NCBI GenBank assembly: GCA_963781785.1
Contig: CAWAHD010000002.1
Location: 1,240,001-1,304,000, forward strand
DNA: 64,000 nucleotides
Direction: 5' to 3'
Source of the DNA: CAWAHD01 sp963781785
Lineage (GTDB): Bacteria; Planctomycetota; Planctomycetia; Isosphaerales; Isosphaeraceae
Shown here one piece after another: positions 46,501 through 55,155 of the stretch (its first letter is position 1; every line of letters begins with the position of its first letter). Both the position numbers and the translations under genes were made by a program. The notes under the pieces were generated by a model. That model was not told the DNA's origin and did no database searches. It saw only the letters and a list, made by a program, of their open reading frames with translations.

Positions 46501-46782
46501 ATAGATCACACGCCCGCCGCCGATCACCGCCGCCATCAAGGCCAGGGGCACGCCGAATGGGGCGCGCATTGGGCTGCCAATGGCCGCCAGCACGAGATCT
46601 GCCAGGAGGAGCGAGCCGACCGCGATCGTGGTTGTCAGGAGCAGTCGGCGCTCGACGTCCGGATCGTGCGCCGGCTTGCCTCCATGTTCACGAGCTTGCC
46701 CCTCTTGGTGGTCGTGGTGGTGACCATCAGGCGGAGACGGAACGCCCAGTCGGATCTGTTCGGGCCGATATTCCCGGTGCAA
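43576..46782 (-). CDS. Heavy-metal P1B-type ATPase fused to an SPFH (HflK-like) domain (1068 aa)
   Basis: The start is a TTG at 46782 with GGAGGG about eight bases upstream. The N-terminal tail is histidine-rich (PSPPDGHHHDHQEGQAREHG), perhaps metal-binding. The ATPase has VLTGESMPVDKGEGD (A domain), VVACPCALVLATPTAVLAAR (CPC metal site, helix 6), FDKTGTLTEGKPELG (phosphorylation Asp), GDRDAVAHAVAKK, and VAMVGDGINDAPALARADVG. The last helix reads AAIVHQAGSLLVLLSAIRIL, where specificity residues sit; HQxGS suggests an unusual metal or none can be predicted. After a membrane helix near 730, residues 749-1068 are an SPFH domain with SLFFTGDENLLELAGVVEYR and a long coil, as in HflK. The fusion joins metal export to an SPFH scaffold, and the next genes are HflC and HflK-like. 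Confidence 0.85.
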   Translation of the reverse strand: MHREYRPEQIRLGVPSPPDGHHHDHQEGQAREHGGKPAHDPDVERRLLLTTTIAVGSLLLADLVLAAIGSPMRAPFGVPLALMAAVIGGGRVIYLALAALFEGSIGADIALAIACIAAACLGEYFVAAEVVFIALAGECLEAVAFERAQRAIGQLIDYYPSMAHVIRGDVEVDVPTEDLVLGDRVVVRPGERISVDGTVTCGRSAVDQAVLTGESMPVDKGEGDPVYTGSFNQFGRLEVRAEKLGAATTLGRVVQLLADADRDRSHLERTADLYARRFLPAVLGIAALVFLATNGLALWQFGVLGGSLALDLMPTLAVLVVACPCALVLATPTAVLAARARLARRGVLVKGGAAIERLACVDTVAFDKTGTLTEGKPELGDCVVFDSPDSREVEKTNERVSDVLRLAAGAEQHSEHPLGRLLVAEARRRGLTLPAVLDFEAQPGAGVSARLKTSISETYDDGCVSTVLVGNVRLAREHGATFSADVERALESLDQSGQTPLVLVQEGRVVGLIGARDRVRREAHDVIHDLKHLGVKNLAILTGDRDAVAHAVAKKVHIKQVEPELTPAAKAEWIEQQRREGRVVAMVGDGINDAPALARADVGLAIAGVGSDLAAEAGSVILLGDPLAALPETIRLARQTVRVIRQNILVFAFGFNAVAVLLAGLRILGPVAAAIVHQAGSLLVLLSAIRILGFERWHSLKLVRAGNQLVGVCQQCRPAVVLDWLWQRWRLIARIAATLAVLVYLGSGIAVIGPDQVGVLRRFGRFHPPLLRPGLHVRFPAPIELVTIVEPDRSRQARVGLAASAPGAVRAVGWNATHGVRRDEASLFFTGDENLLELAGVVEYRFTEPGLPSLLFGVSDVENTVTWAAEGVFREVIGRTRLEEFLVGRRRDLEADLAHRLEERLHLAGLGVVVDQVRVVDAHPPREVVPAYRDVSAAVSDADRSLNQARAAAALAHWSAIAEAETIRDAAKTRAARLVSRAKGEQATFLAKAAVHRTSPALIEFRLLWDTLATTLPGRSKLILDPRATGRRHLWLADSDRLSPSLSRALLPAATPIAAETREPEPDD

Positions 46783-47011
46783 CCGCGTGCCCTCCGTCCC
46801 ATCAGCCTTCTACGTCGATCGGGGCCGGTTGTCGATTCGCTTAAGCGTTGCCGTGTCTCGACGCCCAAGTCAAGTGTCTCGCGAGCTCGTGCTGTGCGCG
46901 GAGTTCTTCAGAATGCTTCAAAATGAGCGCGGGGGCTGCCCCGCCAAACGGCGCCGAGCCGTTATCCTGCCGATCTCTGTGCGAGCGTTTGCCGGCTCCA
47001 CGGAACACATC

Positions 47012-48071
47012 TCATCGTGGTGCTCGCGCGACGTGAATCCGGCCGGGTTCGCCGGCCTCGATGGAACCGATCAAGGACGCCGCGGCTACTCCCTCCCGAC
47101 AAAGTTCGCGCACGATCTCAGACGCCCGGTCGCGCGGCACGGCCGCGAGCAGTCCGCCCGAGGTCTGTGCGTCGCAGAGCAAGAGCTGATCGTTCTCGGT
47201 GAGGTCCGGGTCGTAGGTGACCCAGGCGGAGAGGAATCGCCGGTTGGCGTGAGTGCCTCCGGGCGCGATCCCTCGCTGGACGTATTCCCGAGCCGCCGCC
47301 AGGATCGGCACCCGATCGCTCCAGACATGAGCGGAGACCTGGCTGGCCGCCGCGAGGCTGCGGAGATGTCCCAGCAGGCCGAAGCCGGTGACGTCCGTCA
47401 GCGCGTGGGCTCCAGCCTGGGCAAGGATGCGGGAGGCATCTCGATTGAGAACGGTCATCACCGCGACGGCCTCGGCGATCGCTCCGGCCTCGTCGTCCCC
47501 GCGCTTGGCGGCTGTCGTGATGATGCCCAGACCCAGGGGCTTGGTCAGGATCAAAGCGTCGCCGGGACGGGCTCCGGCATTCGTGATGACAGACCCCGGA
47601 TGCACCCGGCCGACCACGGCGAGACCAAAAATCGGCTCGTCCGTCTGGATCGTGTGCCCGCCGACGATGGCGATGCCTGCCTCGAGAGCCTTTTCGGCTG
47701 CGCCGAAGGATCTCGGCGAGCACCTCCGGGGGCAGAGCACCGTTGGGGAACCCGACCAGACTGAGCGCAGCCATGGGAGTCCCCGCCATCGCGTACACGT
47801 CGCTCAAGGCATTGGCCGCGGCAATCGCGCCAAAGTCAAACGGCCGGTCCACAATCGGCGTGAAGAAGTCCGTCGTCAAGATGAGGGCCAGGTCATCGCT
47901 GAGCCGGTAAACCGCCGCGTCGTCCGCCGTGGCGTGACCGACCAGCACGTTCGGGTCGACAATCGGCGGCAATCCCGCCAGAACCGAGAGCAGGTAGTCG
48001 GGTGGCTGCTTGGCCGCACACCCGGCTCGCTTGGCAAACTGGGTCAGGCGGATCGCATTGGGGTCGGACAT
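47012..48071 (-). CDS. selD: Selenide, water dikinase (selenophosphate synthase), frameshifted
   Basis: The protein begins MSDPNAIRLTQFAKRAGCAA with the GC-x-AK pattern: Cys and Lys take the places of catalytic Cys17 and Lys20 of E. coli SelD, so this is the cysteine form. The next blocks are LVGHATADDAAVYRLSDDLA, LTTDFFTPIVDRPFDFGAIA and AANALSDVYAMAGTPMAALS. The frame then shifts near 47710 and continues GAAEKALEAGIAIVGGHTIQ, then PLGLGIITTAAKRGDDEAGA and LLLCDAQTSGGLLAAVPRDR to the stop at 47012. The enzyme makes selenophosphate for selenocysteine or selenouridine. An upstream ATG at 48083 (MVTT) is possible. No selA, selB or selU is in the window. Confidence 0.85.
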
Positions 48072-48266
48072 CGTGGTCACCATTGTGAGTCGCGACTCGT
48101 GCGAACAAGCCGGCGCTCTACGGAGCAGGGGATCGGTCTTTCGCCGCAACCAACTCGTATTCGCAGATGGATCGCGGTTACTATACTCCGAAACCGCACG
48201 ATCCTTCCGCAATGGTAAAACCCAACTTACACATCGGCCCATCAGGCCCCGAATGAGAATCGACGA

Positions 48267-49061
48267 ATGAGAGTCAACAAGGTCAAGCGACGATTGGACG
48301 AAGGCGGGGTCGCGATCGGGACGATGATGATGGAGTTCAACACGACCGGCATCGCACGAATCGCCGCCGAGGCCGGCGCCGAGTTCGCGGTGTTCGACAT
48401 GGAACACACCGGCTGGAGCATGGAAACGATCCGGATGTTGATGGCAACCGCACGCGCTGCGGACATCGTGCCGATGGTCCGAGTTCCGTCGCTTCAATAC
48501 CACTTCGTCTCCCGTGTCCTGGATGTCGGCGCCATGGGCGTCGTCGTCCCGTTCGTGGCCGACGAGGAACAAGCCCATCTGATTGTGAGCCATGCGAAGT
48601 ACCCTCCGGAAGGCCGCCGCGGAGTGGCGTTCGGCGTGGCTCACGACGACTACCGGGGTGGAAACCTGGTCACGAAAATGAAGCGCGCCAACGAGGAAGT
48701 CATTCTGATCGCCCAGATCGAAAACGCGGAGGGAGTCGAACACGCCGAGCGAATCGCCGCGGTCGACGGCATCGACGCCCTCTGGATCGGCCAGTATGAC
48801 CTGACGACCTCGCTGGGCATCCCGGGACGGATGGACCACCGGTTCTTTCAAGAGGCCACGCGCCGGGTCGTCGAAGCCTGCCGCAGGCACAAGAAGACCG
48901 CAGTCCTCGGCACGCTCGACCCTGACGCACTGTCACACGGGCCGGCCGAGGGTTTCCACATGCTGGTCTACCTCGCCGATCTGTGGATCTACCAGCAGGG
49001 CCTGCGGCGATGTTTCGAGACCGTCCGCAAGGTCGTCGCGCACAAAGGAGATCATCACTGA
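48267..49061 (+). CDS. HpcH/HpaI-family aldolase (264 aa)
   Basis: The sequence starts MRVNKVKRRLDEGGVAIGTM and has FAVFDMEHTGWSMETIRMLM (the DxEH active-site region with a metal-linked acidic residue), RVPSLQYHFVSRVLDVGAMG, and ENAEGVEHAERIAAVDGIDA followed by LWIGQYDLTTSLG, the standard motifs of class II pyruvate aldolases of the HpcH/HpaI family. Family members split 2-keto acids such as 4-hydroxy-2-oxoheptanedioate or 2-keto-3-deoxy sugars, with a divalent metal. The exact substrate is unknown. It is the only gene in this orientation here, between selD and tal, and is complete. Confidence 0.85.
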   Translation: MRVNKVKRRLDEGGVAIGTMMMEFNTTGIARIAAEAGAEFAVFDMEHTGWSMETIRMLMATARAADIVPMVRVPSLQYHFVSRVLDVGAMGVVVPFVADEEQAHLIVSHAKYPPEGRRGVAFGVAHDDYRGGNLVTKMKRANEEVILIAQIENAEGVEHAERIAAVDGIDALWIGQYDLTTSLGIPGRMDHRFFQEATRRVVEACRRHKKTAVLGTLDPDALSHGPAEGFHMLVYLADLWIYQQGLRRCFETVRKVVAHKGDHH

Positions 49062-49071
49062 GCGGTGAGCC

Positions 49072-50047
49072 TCAAACACTCACGGGCTGATGCAAGAACT
49101 TGCCGATGTATTCCTTGAGCTTGACCAGATCGGCATGGAAGCGGCGAATGCCGTCGGCGAGCTTCTCGGTGGCCATCGCATCCTCGTTGAGCATCCAGCG
49201 GAACGTTTTCTCGTCGAGATGGATCTTTTCGAGCTTCTGCGAGCGGGCCGTTTCGACGGCGAGCTTGCGGACCAGCGTCCCGTCCGCTTTCTGGAGATCA
49301 CCCAGGAGCTCGGGCGAGATGGTCAGAAGGTCGCACCCCGCAAGCTCGGTGATCTCGCCGAGGTTGCGGAAGCTCGCTCCCATGATCTCGGTTCGATAGT
49401 CGAACTTCTTGAAATAATGGTAGATCTTGGTGACCGACTGCACGCCCGGATCTTCGGCGGCTGGGATTTCCTTGACGCCGCGCTCCTTCACGTACCAGTC
49501 ATGAATGCGGCCGACGAACGGCGAGATCAACGTCACGCCGGCTTCCGCGCAAGCGACGGCCTGTGCATAGCTGAAGAGTAGGGTCAAGTTGCAGTGGATC
49601 CCCTCTTTCTCGAGCCGTTCCGCTGCGCGAATGCCTTCCCACGTCGAGGCGACTTTGATCAGGATGCGCTGGCGATCGATGCCATCAGATTCATAAAGCG
49701 AGATCAGCCGGCGCAGCTTTCTTGATCGTCGCCTCGGTATCGAATGACAACCGCGCATCGACCTCGGTCGAGACGCGTCCGGGGATGATGTTCAGGATCT
49801 CCTTGCCAAACGTGATGAAAAGCCGGTCGATGACCGCGTCGGTTTGCGATAGAGAGCTCCCGGCCTCTGACTGGCCCGCGGCAATCGCGCTCTCGACCAG
49901 CGATTTGTAGTGCGGCATCTGCGCTGCTTTGTAGAGCAACGACGGATTCGTCGTGGCATCCCGGGGCTGATACTGGGCGATCGACTCGAAGTCGCCGGTA
50001 TCGGCAACCACCACGGTCATCTTGCGCAACTGGTCCAGCAGGTTCAT
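49072..50047 (-). CDS. tal: Transaldolase, frameshifted
   Basis: The ATG at 50047, with AAGGAG just upstream, starts MNLLDQLRKMTVVVADTGDF, then IAQYQPRDATTNPSLLYKAA (TTNP block). After a single-base shift near 49720 the frame continues LISLYESDGIDRQRILIKVA, STWEGIRAAERLEKEGIHCN and LTLLFSYAQAVACAEAGVTL; the K in LIKVAST is the Schiff-base lysine of transaldolase. The C-terminus (YFKKFDYRTEIMGASFRNLG) also fits TalB. The total would be about 325 residues, as expected. The enzyme links glycolysis and the pentose phosphate pathway. The break is most likely a sequence error in an essential-type gene. Confidence 0.9.
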
Positions 50048-50396
50048 GGAAGACTCCTTGGCATCAAATTCGAACAACGACCCGCAAACTCCGGCCGGAT
50101 CGGGATGGCGAACGAGCCGGCGACTCCGTCACCAGACGGACATTCCCCACTGACTGACATTCTAGCACGCGACGTGCCGGGTTCGCCACTCGAACGCCGA
50201 TCCGGCGAGCCGCGCTGCTCGAACGAATCGGACTGGCCTCGGTCCCGGAACTGACGGCTGTTTTTCGTGGGCATGTTTGGGCAAGATGGTAAACTCGTGG
50301 GAACATCGCGGCGGTTGGATCGCGGTGATCGGAGCTCGATGGCCGGTTCGGCAAGTCAAGGCTCGATCGAGCGCCAGCCAGGGAGAAGAACAGCCG

Positions 50397-51266
50397 GTGG
50401 ATGAAGTCAAGCCGGAGACGACGAGAATGGAGCTGCGAGAGACCCGCCCGGCCCCCGGGACACTTCGCGATTTACGGGGATTTGCGTTCGACCTCGATGG
50501 GACGATCTGGGAGGGACCCGTCTTGCTTCCTGGCGCAGCGGAGCTGGTATCAGACCTCCGCGGCGCGAAGATTCCGGTCGTCTTCAATTCGAATTGCTCT
50601 CGATCCGGGTCGGCTGCGCTGAGCCAGCGTCTTCTCGACCTGGGCATCCATGCGAGGCCGGACGAGATCCTGACACCATTCGATCTGGTGGGTGCTGAAG
50701 TGCGGCGCCGGCTCGGGCCCGTGCCGGTGCTGGTGATCGGCACCCACGATCTTGGTGAGGTCATGGCCGCGTCGGGTCACTCGAACGTGCCCGTCGAGCG
50801 GTGGGCGGAGGCCAAGGCGGTGGTGGTTGGTGTCGATACCGAATTCAGTTATTCGCGGCTCACGGCGGCCTCCCGGGCCGTGGCGGCCGGGGCTTCGTTC
50901 TTTGCGGTCAATCTGGATGCGTCCTTCCCGGTCGGCCCCGGTGTGTTCGACCCGGGCTGCGGTGCGCTGGCGGCGGCGATCTCCGTGGCGGGAGGGGTCG
51001 CGCCGGTCGCGATCGGCAAACCGGAGCAACCTCTGTTTCACGCTGCCATCGAGCGATTGAGCTGCCCAGGCCGCCAGGCGGCCATGGTCGGAGACAGCAC
51101 GTCGTCGGACATCGCGGGGGGCCGGGCCGCGGGGATGTTCACCATCTGGGTGGACCCCCGGAACAACATGCCCAAGCCCGCGAGCGCCGATCTCAAGGTG
51201 CGCGACCTCGCCGAGCTTCGCCGCCTCTGGCACCTGGCCCGCAGCGACAGCCTCGGGGCACAGTAG
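50397..51266 (+). CDS. HAD superfamily IIA hydrolase (289 aa)
   Basis: The GTG at 50397 is chosen because GGGAGAAG lies about nine bases upstream; ATG at 50427 is the alternative and a longer frame to 50277 lacks a ribosome site. Motif I reads RGFAFDLDGTIWEGPVLLPG (DxD nucleophile), motif II is KIPVVFNSNCSRSG, and the C-terminus has APVAIGKPEQPLFHAAIERL and AAMVGDSTSSDIAGGRAAGM. These are the marks of the NagD/phosphoglycolate type IIA group with a large cap. It dephosphorylates a small phosphorylated metabolite, possibly 2-phosphoglycolate or a nucleotide. The substrate is not determined. Confidence 0.85.
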   Translation: MDEVKPETTRMELRETRPAPGTLRDLRGFAFDLDGTIWEGPVLLPGAAELVSDLRGAKIPVVFNSNCSRSGSAALSQRLLDLGIHARPDEILTPFDLVGAEVRRRLGPVPVLVIGTHDLGEVMAASGHSNVPVERWAEAKAVVVGVDTEFSYSRLTAASRAVAAGASFFAVNLDASFPVGPGVFDPGCGALAAAISVAGGVAPVAIGKPEQPLFHAAIERLSCPGRQAAMVGDSTSSDIAGGRAAGMFTIWVDPRNNMPKPASADLKVRDLAELRRLWHLARSDSLGAQ

Positions 51267-51358
51267 CGGTCCACGCAGGCGACGCAGCCGGGCAAACTCG
51301 CCGCTCAAATAGCCTCACGCAATTTCAGCACACTCAGCCAGTCCCCGAAGCAGATCGG

Positions 51359-52834
51359 TCAGAGCTTCAGGTCGCCAAGCTGGGCATCAAGCAGCTCACC
51401 GACCAGAGCGGGATTGGCCTTTCCGCCGGTCTGCTTCATGACCTGGCCTCGGAGAAAGCCCTTGACCGCCTCCGGCTTCTTTTTCCCCTTTTTTAGCTCT
51501 TCGATGGCCTGGGGATTGCCTTGAATCGCGGCGGCAACCGCCGCGGCGATCGCGTCGCGGTCGGAGACCATCTGGAATCCTCCCTGGGCAATGATCGTCT
51601 CGGCAGGCAGGCCGGTGTCGATCATGCGGCCCAGGACCTCGCGCCCCTGGTTGGTGTTCAGCTCGGCGTTCTTGACACGGTTGATCAAACCGGCGAGATC
51701 ATCGGGACGAACCGGAAAATCGGCAATTGCCAGTTTCTTTTCCTTGATGGTCCGGAGCACATCCTGCTGGATCCAGTTGCTGGCTAGCTTGAACTCGGCG
51801 GTTGCCGCAGCGACGGCGTCATAATAGTCAGCAACGTCCTGCCCCTGCTCGACGAGGACGTTGGCATCGTAGACCGAGAGTCCATAGTCGGCCTCGAACC
51901 GCTGCCGGCGGGCCGCCGGCAGCTCGCCGATCGTCGCTCGCGTGCGGTCCAGCCACGCGAGGTCGACCTCGACCGGGACCAGGTCGGGCTCGGGGAAATA
52001 GCGATAATCGGCAACCGACTCCTTCTCGCGCTGCGGCTTCGTGACCTCTTCGGCGTCGTTCCATCCGCGCGTCGTCTTGGGGGCGTCTTTGATCGTCAAG
52101 CCGTCCTGGCACCATTTCTTGTACTGGCGATCGACTTCGAAGATCAGGGCCTTCTCGACGGCGCGAAAGCTGTTCAAGTTCTTGATCTCGACGATCGGCG
52201 TGGCGATCGTCCGGCCGTCTTTGCTGATATGGAGATTCACGTTGGCGTCGCACCGCAGCGATCCTTCTTGCATCTCGCAGTCCGAGACGCCCAGGTAGCG
52301 CAATGTGAGCCTCAGCTCCTCCAGACAGCCACGCGCGTCGGCAGGGCTGCGGATGTCGGGCTCGGTGACGATCTCGAGCAGGGGTATGCCCGCGCGGTTC
52401 AAGTCGACTTCCGAAAAGCCGCCGTCGCCATGCGTCAGCTTGCCGGTATCTTCCTCGAGATGGATCCGCGTCAATCGGCACCGGCCGCCCCCACCACCGT
52501 CCTTTCGTACCGGGATCTCCAGCATGCCCCCCTTCGAAAACGGCAGATCGTACTGGCTGATCTGATAGTTCTTGGGCAAGTCTGGGTAGTAGTAGTTCTT
52601 GCGGTCCCACTTGGTGAAGGCTGCGATCTCGGCGCCCAGGCCCAGGGCCGTCTTGAGCGCCAGCTCAAACGCGCGGCGATTCATGACCGGAAGCGTGCCT
52701 GGCAACCCCAGCGAGACCGGGTCGGTCTGCGTGTTGGGCGGCAGCCCGAAGTCGGTCCCGCTCCATGAGAACATCTTGCTCTCAGTCTGAAGCTGAACGT
52801 GGATTTCAAGGCCGATCACGATTTCGTAGTCCAT
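51359..52834 (-). CDS. gatB: Aspartyl/glutamyl-tRNA(Asn/Gln) amidotransferase subunit B
   Basis: The ATG at 52834 gives MDYEIVIGLEIHVQLQTESK. Conserved blocks are KNYYYPDLPKNYQISQYDLP, LTRIHLEEDTGKLTHGDGGF, DLNRAGIPLLEIVTEPDIRS and SVADYRYFPEPDLVPVEVD, and the end (KTTG/NPALVGELLDAQLGDLKL) is the tRNA-binding tail. At 491 residues it is complete. With GatA and GatC it converts misacylated Glu-tRNA(Gln) or Asp-tRNA(Asn) to Gln/Asn-tRNA, using ammonia from GatA. It is at the end of the gatCAB order, separated from gatA by two small genes. Confidence 0.95.
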   Translation of the reverse strand: MDYEIVIGLEIHVQLQTESKMFSWSGTDFGLPPNTQTDPVSLGLPGTLPVMNRRAFELALKTALGLGAEIAAFTKWDRKNYYYPDLPKNYQISQYDLPFSKGGMLEIPVRKDGGGGGRCRLTRIHLEEDTGKLTHGDGGFSEVDLNRAGIPLLEIVTEPDIRSPADARGCLEELRLTLRYLGVSDCEMQEGSLRCDANVNLHISKDGRTIATPIVEIKNLNSFRAVEKALIFEVDRQYKKWCQDGLTIKDAPKTTRGWNDAEEVTKPQREKESVADYRYFPEPDLVPVEVDLAWLDRTRATIGELPAARRQRFEADYGLSVYDANVLVEQGQDVADYYDAVAAATAEFKLASNWIQQDVLRTIKEKKLAIADFPVRPDDLAGLINRVKNAELNTNQGREVLGRMIDTGLPAETIIAQGGFQMVSDRDAIAAAVAAAIQGNPQAIEELKKGKKKPEAVKGFLRGQVMKQTGGKANPALVGELLDAQLGDLKL

Positions 52835-52877
52835 GAGGGGAGTTCCGGATCTCACCAGTAAACTAGACGATCCACAG

Positions 52878-53234
52878 TCAATCCGTCACGCTGGGCAGAA
52901 GCTCTTGCTCATCGATGTAGCTCTTCGGAATGGAATAGATCCCCCCTTGATTCACCTGCTCCCAGTCGTGCACGGACAGGCCGACAGAATACCCCGAGGC
53001 TGCTACCAGAGGGAGAGACCTCTTGAGATGAGCCCATACCTGCTCCCACATCTCACCTTCCGACAAGCCCCCGAAGTCCTTGACGATGAAATAGACGCTG
53101 ATCTTCCCCCATGTCTTGATCACGCGGAACAGGATCCTGTACTCGCCCGGCCCCCAGCCCTGCGTGGAGGCGAAGTCGTTGAGGGCTTTAGCGATGCCCG
53201 ACAGTTGCGTTCTCAAGACTGGGCCAAGAGCCAT
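52878..53234 (-). CDS. Protein of unknown function between gatA and gatB, partner of HEPN protein (118 aa)
   Basis: The protein reads MALGPVLRTQLSGIAKALND, GEYRILFRVIKTWGKISVYF and MWEQVWAHLKRSLPLVAASG, a mix of helices and strands without signal peptide. It starts inside the end of the HEPN-type gene (22-base overlap) and ends 43 bases before gatB. A gene that always follows a HEPN protein with overlap is often its antitoxin or effector. That is inferred from arrangement only; the sequence does not match any family that can be named. Confidence 0.6.
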   Translation of the reverse strand: MALGPVLRTQLSGIAKALNDFASTQGWGPGEYRILFRVIKTWGKISVYFIVKDFGGLSEGEMWEQVWAHLKRSLPLVAASGYSVGLSVHDWEQVNQGGIYSIPKSYIDEQELLPSVTD

Positions 53235-53653
53235 GACAAGACTCCATCAGGCGGATCGCGAAGTTGCTGAAGAAACGTCAGGGACTGAGCTTGAGACCAG
53301 TTGCCGTTCGGCAGATATCTCAGGTCGTTAATTTCAAGAGCCTGCCTCGCGACGTCGTCCCAGTTCCTCTGCACGGCCGCGGGAGCGTTACCATACGCGA
53401 CCCGGAGGCCGCACAAGACCAAGAGGCCCTCGAGCTCGTGGATCTCAAACGGCTTGGGCAGGGCATCAAGATTCAGCTTCTGACAGATCCTTACTTTGAG
53501 GTGGATCTCCAGGGAATAGACACCCATCGCGATCGAAGAGGCGAAACGCCCTTGCGCAAAAAGAATCTCAGCGTCTTGAAGGCGGTCCACCGCGGCGACC
53601 TGCAGGTCCGCCAAACGGGCGCCGAACGACGAGTACTTGCCTCCTCCCACCAT
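53213..53653 (-). CDS. HEPN-domain-like protein between gatA and gatB (146 aa)
   Basis: The ATG at 53653 overlaps the gatA stop (TAATG), so translation is coupled. The domain has AAVDRLQDAEILFAQGRFAS and SIAMGVYSLEIHLKVRICQK, then FEIHELEGLLVLCGLRVAYG, the helical arrangement of HEPN proteins, which act as toxins or RNases, or as adaptor domains with nucleotidyltransferases. The usual RxxxxH nuclease motif is not evident. A longer frame (to 53791) overlaps gatA and lacks conserved character. Its place inside the gatCAB operon is unusual. The companion gene follows with overlap. Confidence 0.65.
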   Translation of the reverse strand: MVGGGKYSSFGARLADLQVAAVDRLQDAEILFAQGRFASSIAMGVYSLEIHLKVRICQKLNLDALPKPFEIHELEGLLVLCGLRVAYGNAPAAVQRNWDDVARQALEINDLRYLPNGNWSQAQSLTFLQQLRDPPDGVLSWLLAQS

Positions 53654-55144
53654 TATAACAGCCCCGGCCGCTTCAGGTGCCAATCGGTCTGGCTCTCGAA
53701 GACCCGGGCGGCGCGCAGCAGTTTCTCCTCCTCGAACGGCGCGGCCAGAAGCTGCAGGCCGACCGGCAGGCCCTCTCTGGTTGATCCGCAAGGTATGCTG
53801 ATTCCCGGAATCCCCGCCAGGTTGGCCGTGATCGTGTAGATATCCGACAGGTACATCGCCAGCGGATCCTCGGTGCGCTCACCCAGAGTAAAAGCGGGCG
53901 TCGGCGAGGTCGGTCCCAGGAGCACATCCACCTCTTGAAAGGCCGCGTCGAAATCCGCCGCGGATCTTCCGCCTGACCTGGAGCGCCTTGTTGTAGTACT
54001 GGTCTGCGTATCCGGCCGAGAGGGCGAACGTGCCGAGCATGATCCGGCGCTTGACTTCGGGGCCGAAGCCCTCGGCGCGGCTGGCCATCATCATCCGGAC
54101 CAGCGCAGGGAGGTTCTCCTCGCCGGGGTATTTCGGAGAATAGTCAGCGGCCCTGTGGCCAAAGATCGTCCCGTCGTAGCGGGCGAGGTTGCTCGAGCAT
54201 TCGGCGGAAGCCACAATGTAATAGGCCGGCACGCCATACCGCGAATGAGGCAGGGACACGCGCTTGATCGTCGCACCCGCGCGCTCAAACACGCGAATGG
54301 CCTCCTCAACGGCCGCGCCGACCTCGGGGTCGAGCCCCTCGCCGAAGTACTCGCTGACGACGCCGATCCGTAGTGACGGTAGAGGTGTGTCCAGGGTCGC
54401 GACATAGTCGGGGACTTCCCGGTCGACGCTGGTCGAGTCATTGGGGTCGCGGCCGGCGATCACTCCGAGGAGAAGCGCAATGCCGGCGAGGTCGTGCGCG
54501 AACGGCCCGATCTGGTCAAGCGAGCTGGCGAAGGCGATCAGCCCAAAGCGGCTGACGCGACCATAGGTCGGCTTGAGGCCGGCGATTCCGCAGAACGCTG
54601 CCGGCTGACGGATCGATCCGCCGGTGTCCGTTCCCAGGGACAGAGGGGTCAAATCGGCGGCGACGGCGGCGGCCGAGCCGCCCGATGAGCCGCCGGGAAC
54701 CCGTGCCTCGTCCCAGGGATTCAATGTCGGCCCGTACGCGCTGTTCTCCGTGGACGAGCCCATGGCAAACTCGTCCATGTTGGCCTTGCCGAAGAGGATC
54801 GCGCCCGCGGCCCTCAGCCTGGCGATCACGGTTGCGTCGTACGGGGGCCGGAAGTTTCCCAGCATGCGGCTGCCGCAGCTCGTGAGCTCTCCCTCGACGC
54901 AGAGCACGTCCTTGATCGCAATCGGCAGACCCGCCAGACGGCCCAGCATCTCGCCCGCCGTGCGGCGGGCATCGATCGCTCGCGCCTGGGCCAGGACTTT
55001 CTCCGGATCGAGATGAACGAACACGTTGAGCCGCCGCAGCCGGTCCGACCGCTCCAGCAGCGGTCGAACCAGCTCCTCCGAGCTGATCTCCCGCGCGTTC
55101 AGCTTGTCGAGGAGAGCGACGGCTGTCGTGGTGTCATTGCTCAT
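53653..55144 (-). CDS. gatA: Aspartyl/glutamyl-tRNA amidotransferase subunit A, frameshifted
   Basis: The ATG at 55144 gives MSNDTTTAVALLDKLNAREI. The catalytic triad is visible: Lys in LAGLPIAIKDVLCVEGELTS, and the serines in VPGGSSGGSAAAVAADLTPL and LGTDTGGSIRQPAAFCG. The frame shifts near 53965 by one extra base (CGCGGCGG for CGCGCGG), after which the usual end follows (VDVLLGPTSPTPAFTLGERT, SIPCGSTREGLPVGLQLLAA, RAARVFESQTDWHLKRPGLL). The enzyme hydrolyses glutamine and passes ammonia to GatB. The stop overlaps the HEPN gene start. The break is probably an assembly error. Confidence 0.9.
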
Positions 55145-55155
55145 CGATCGCGGTC

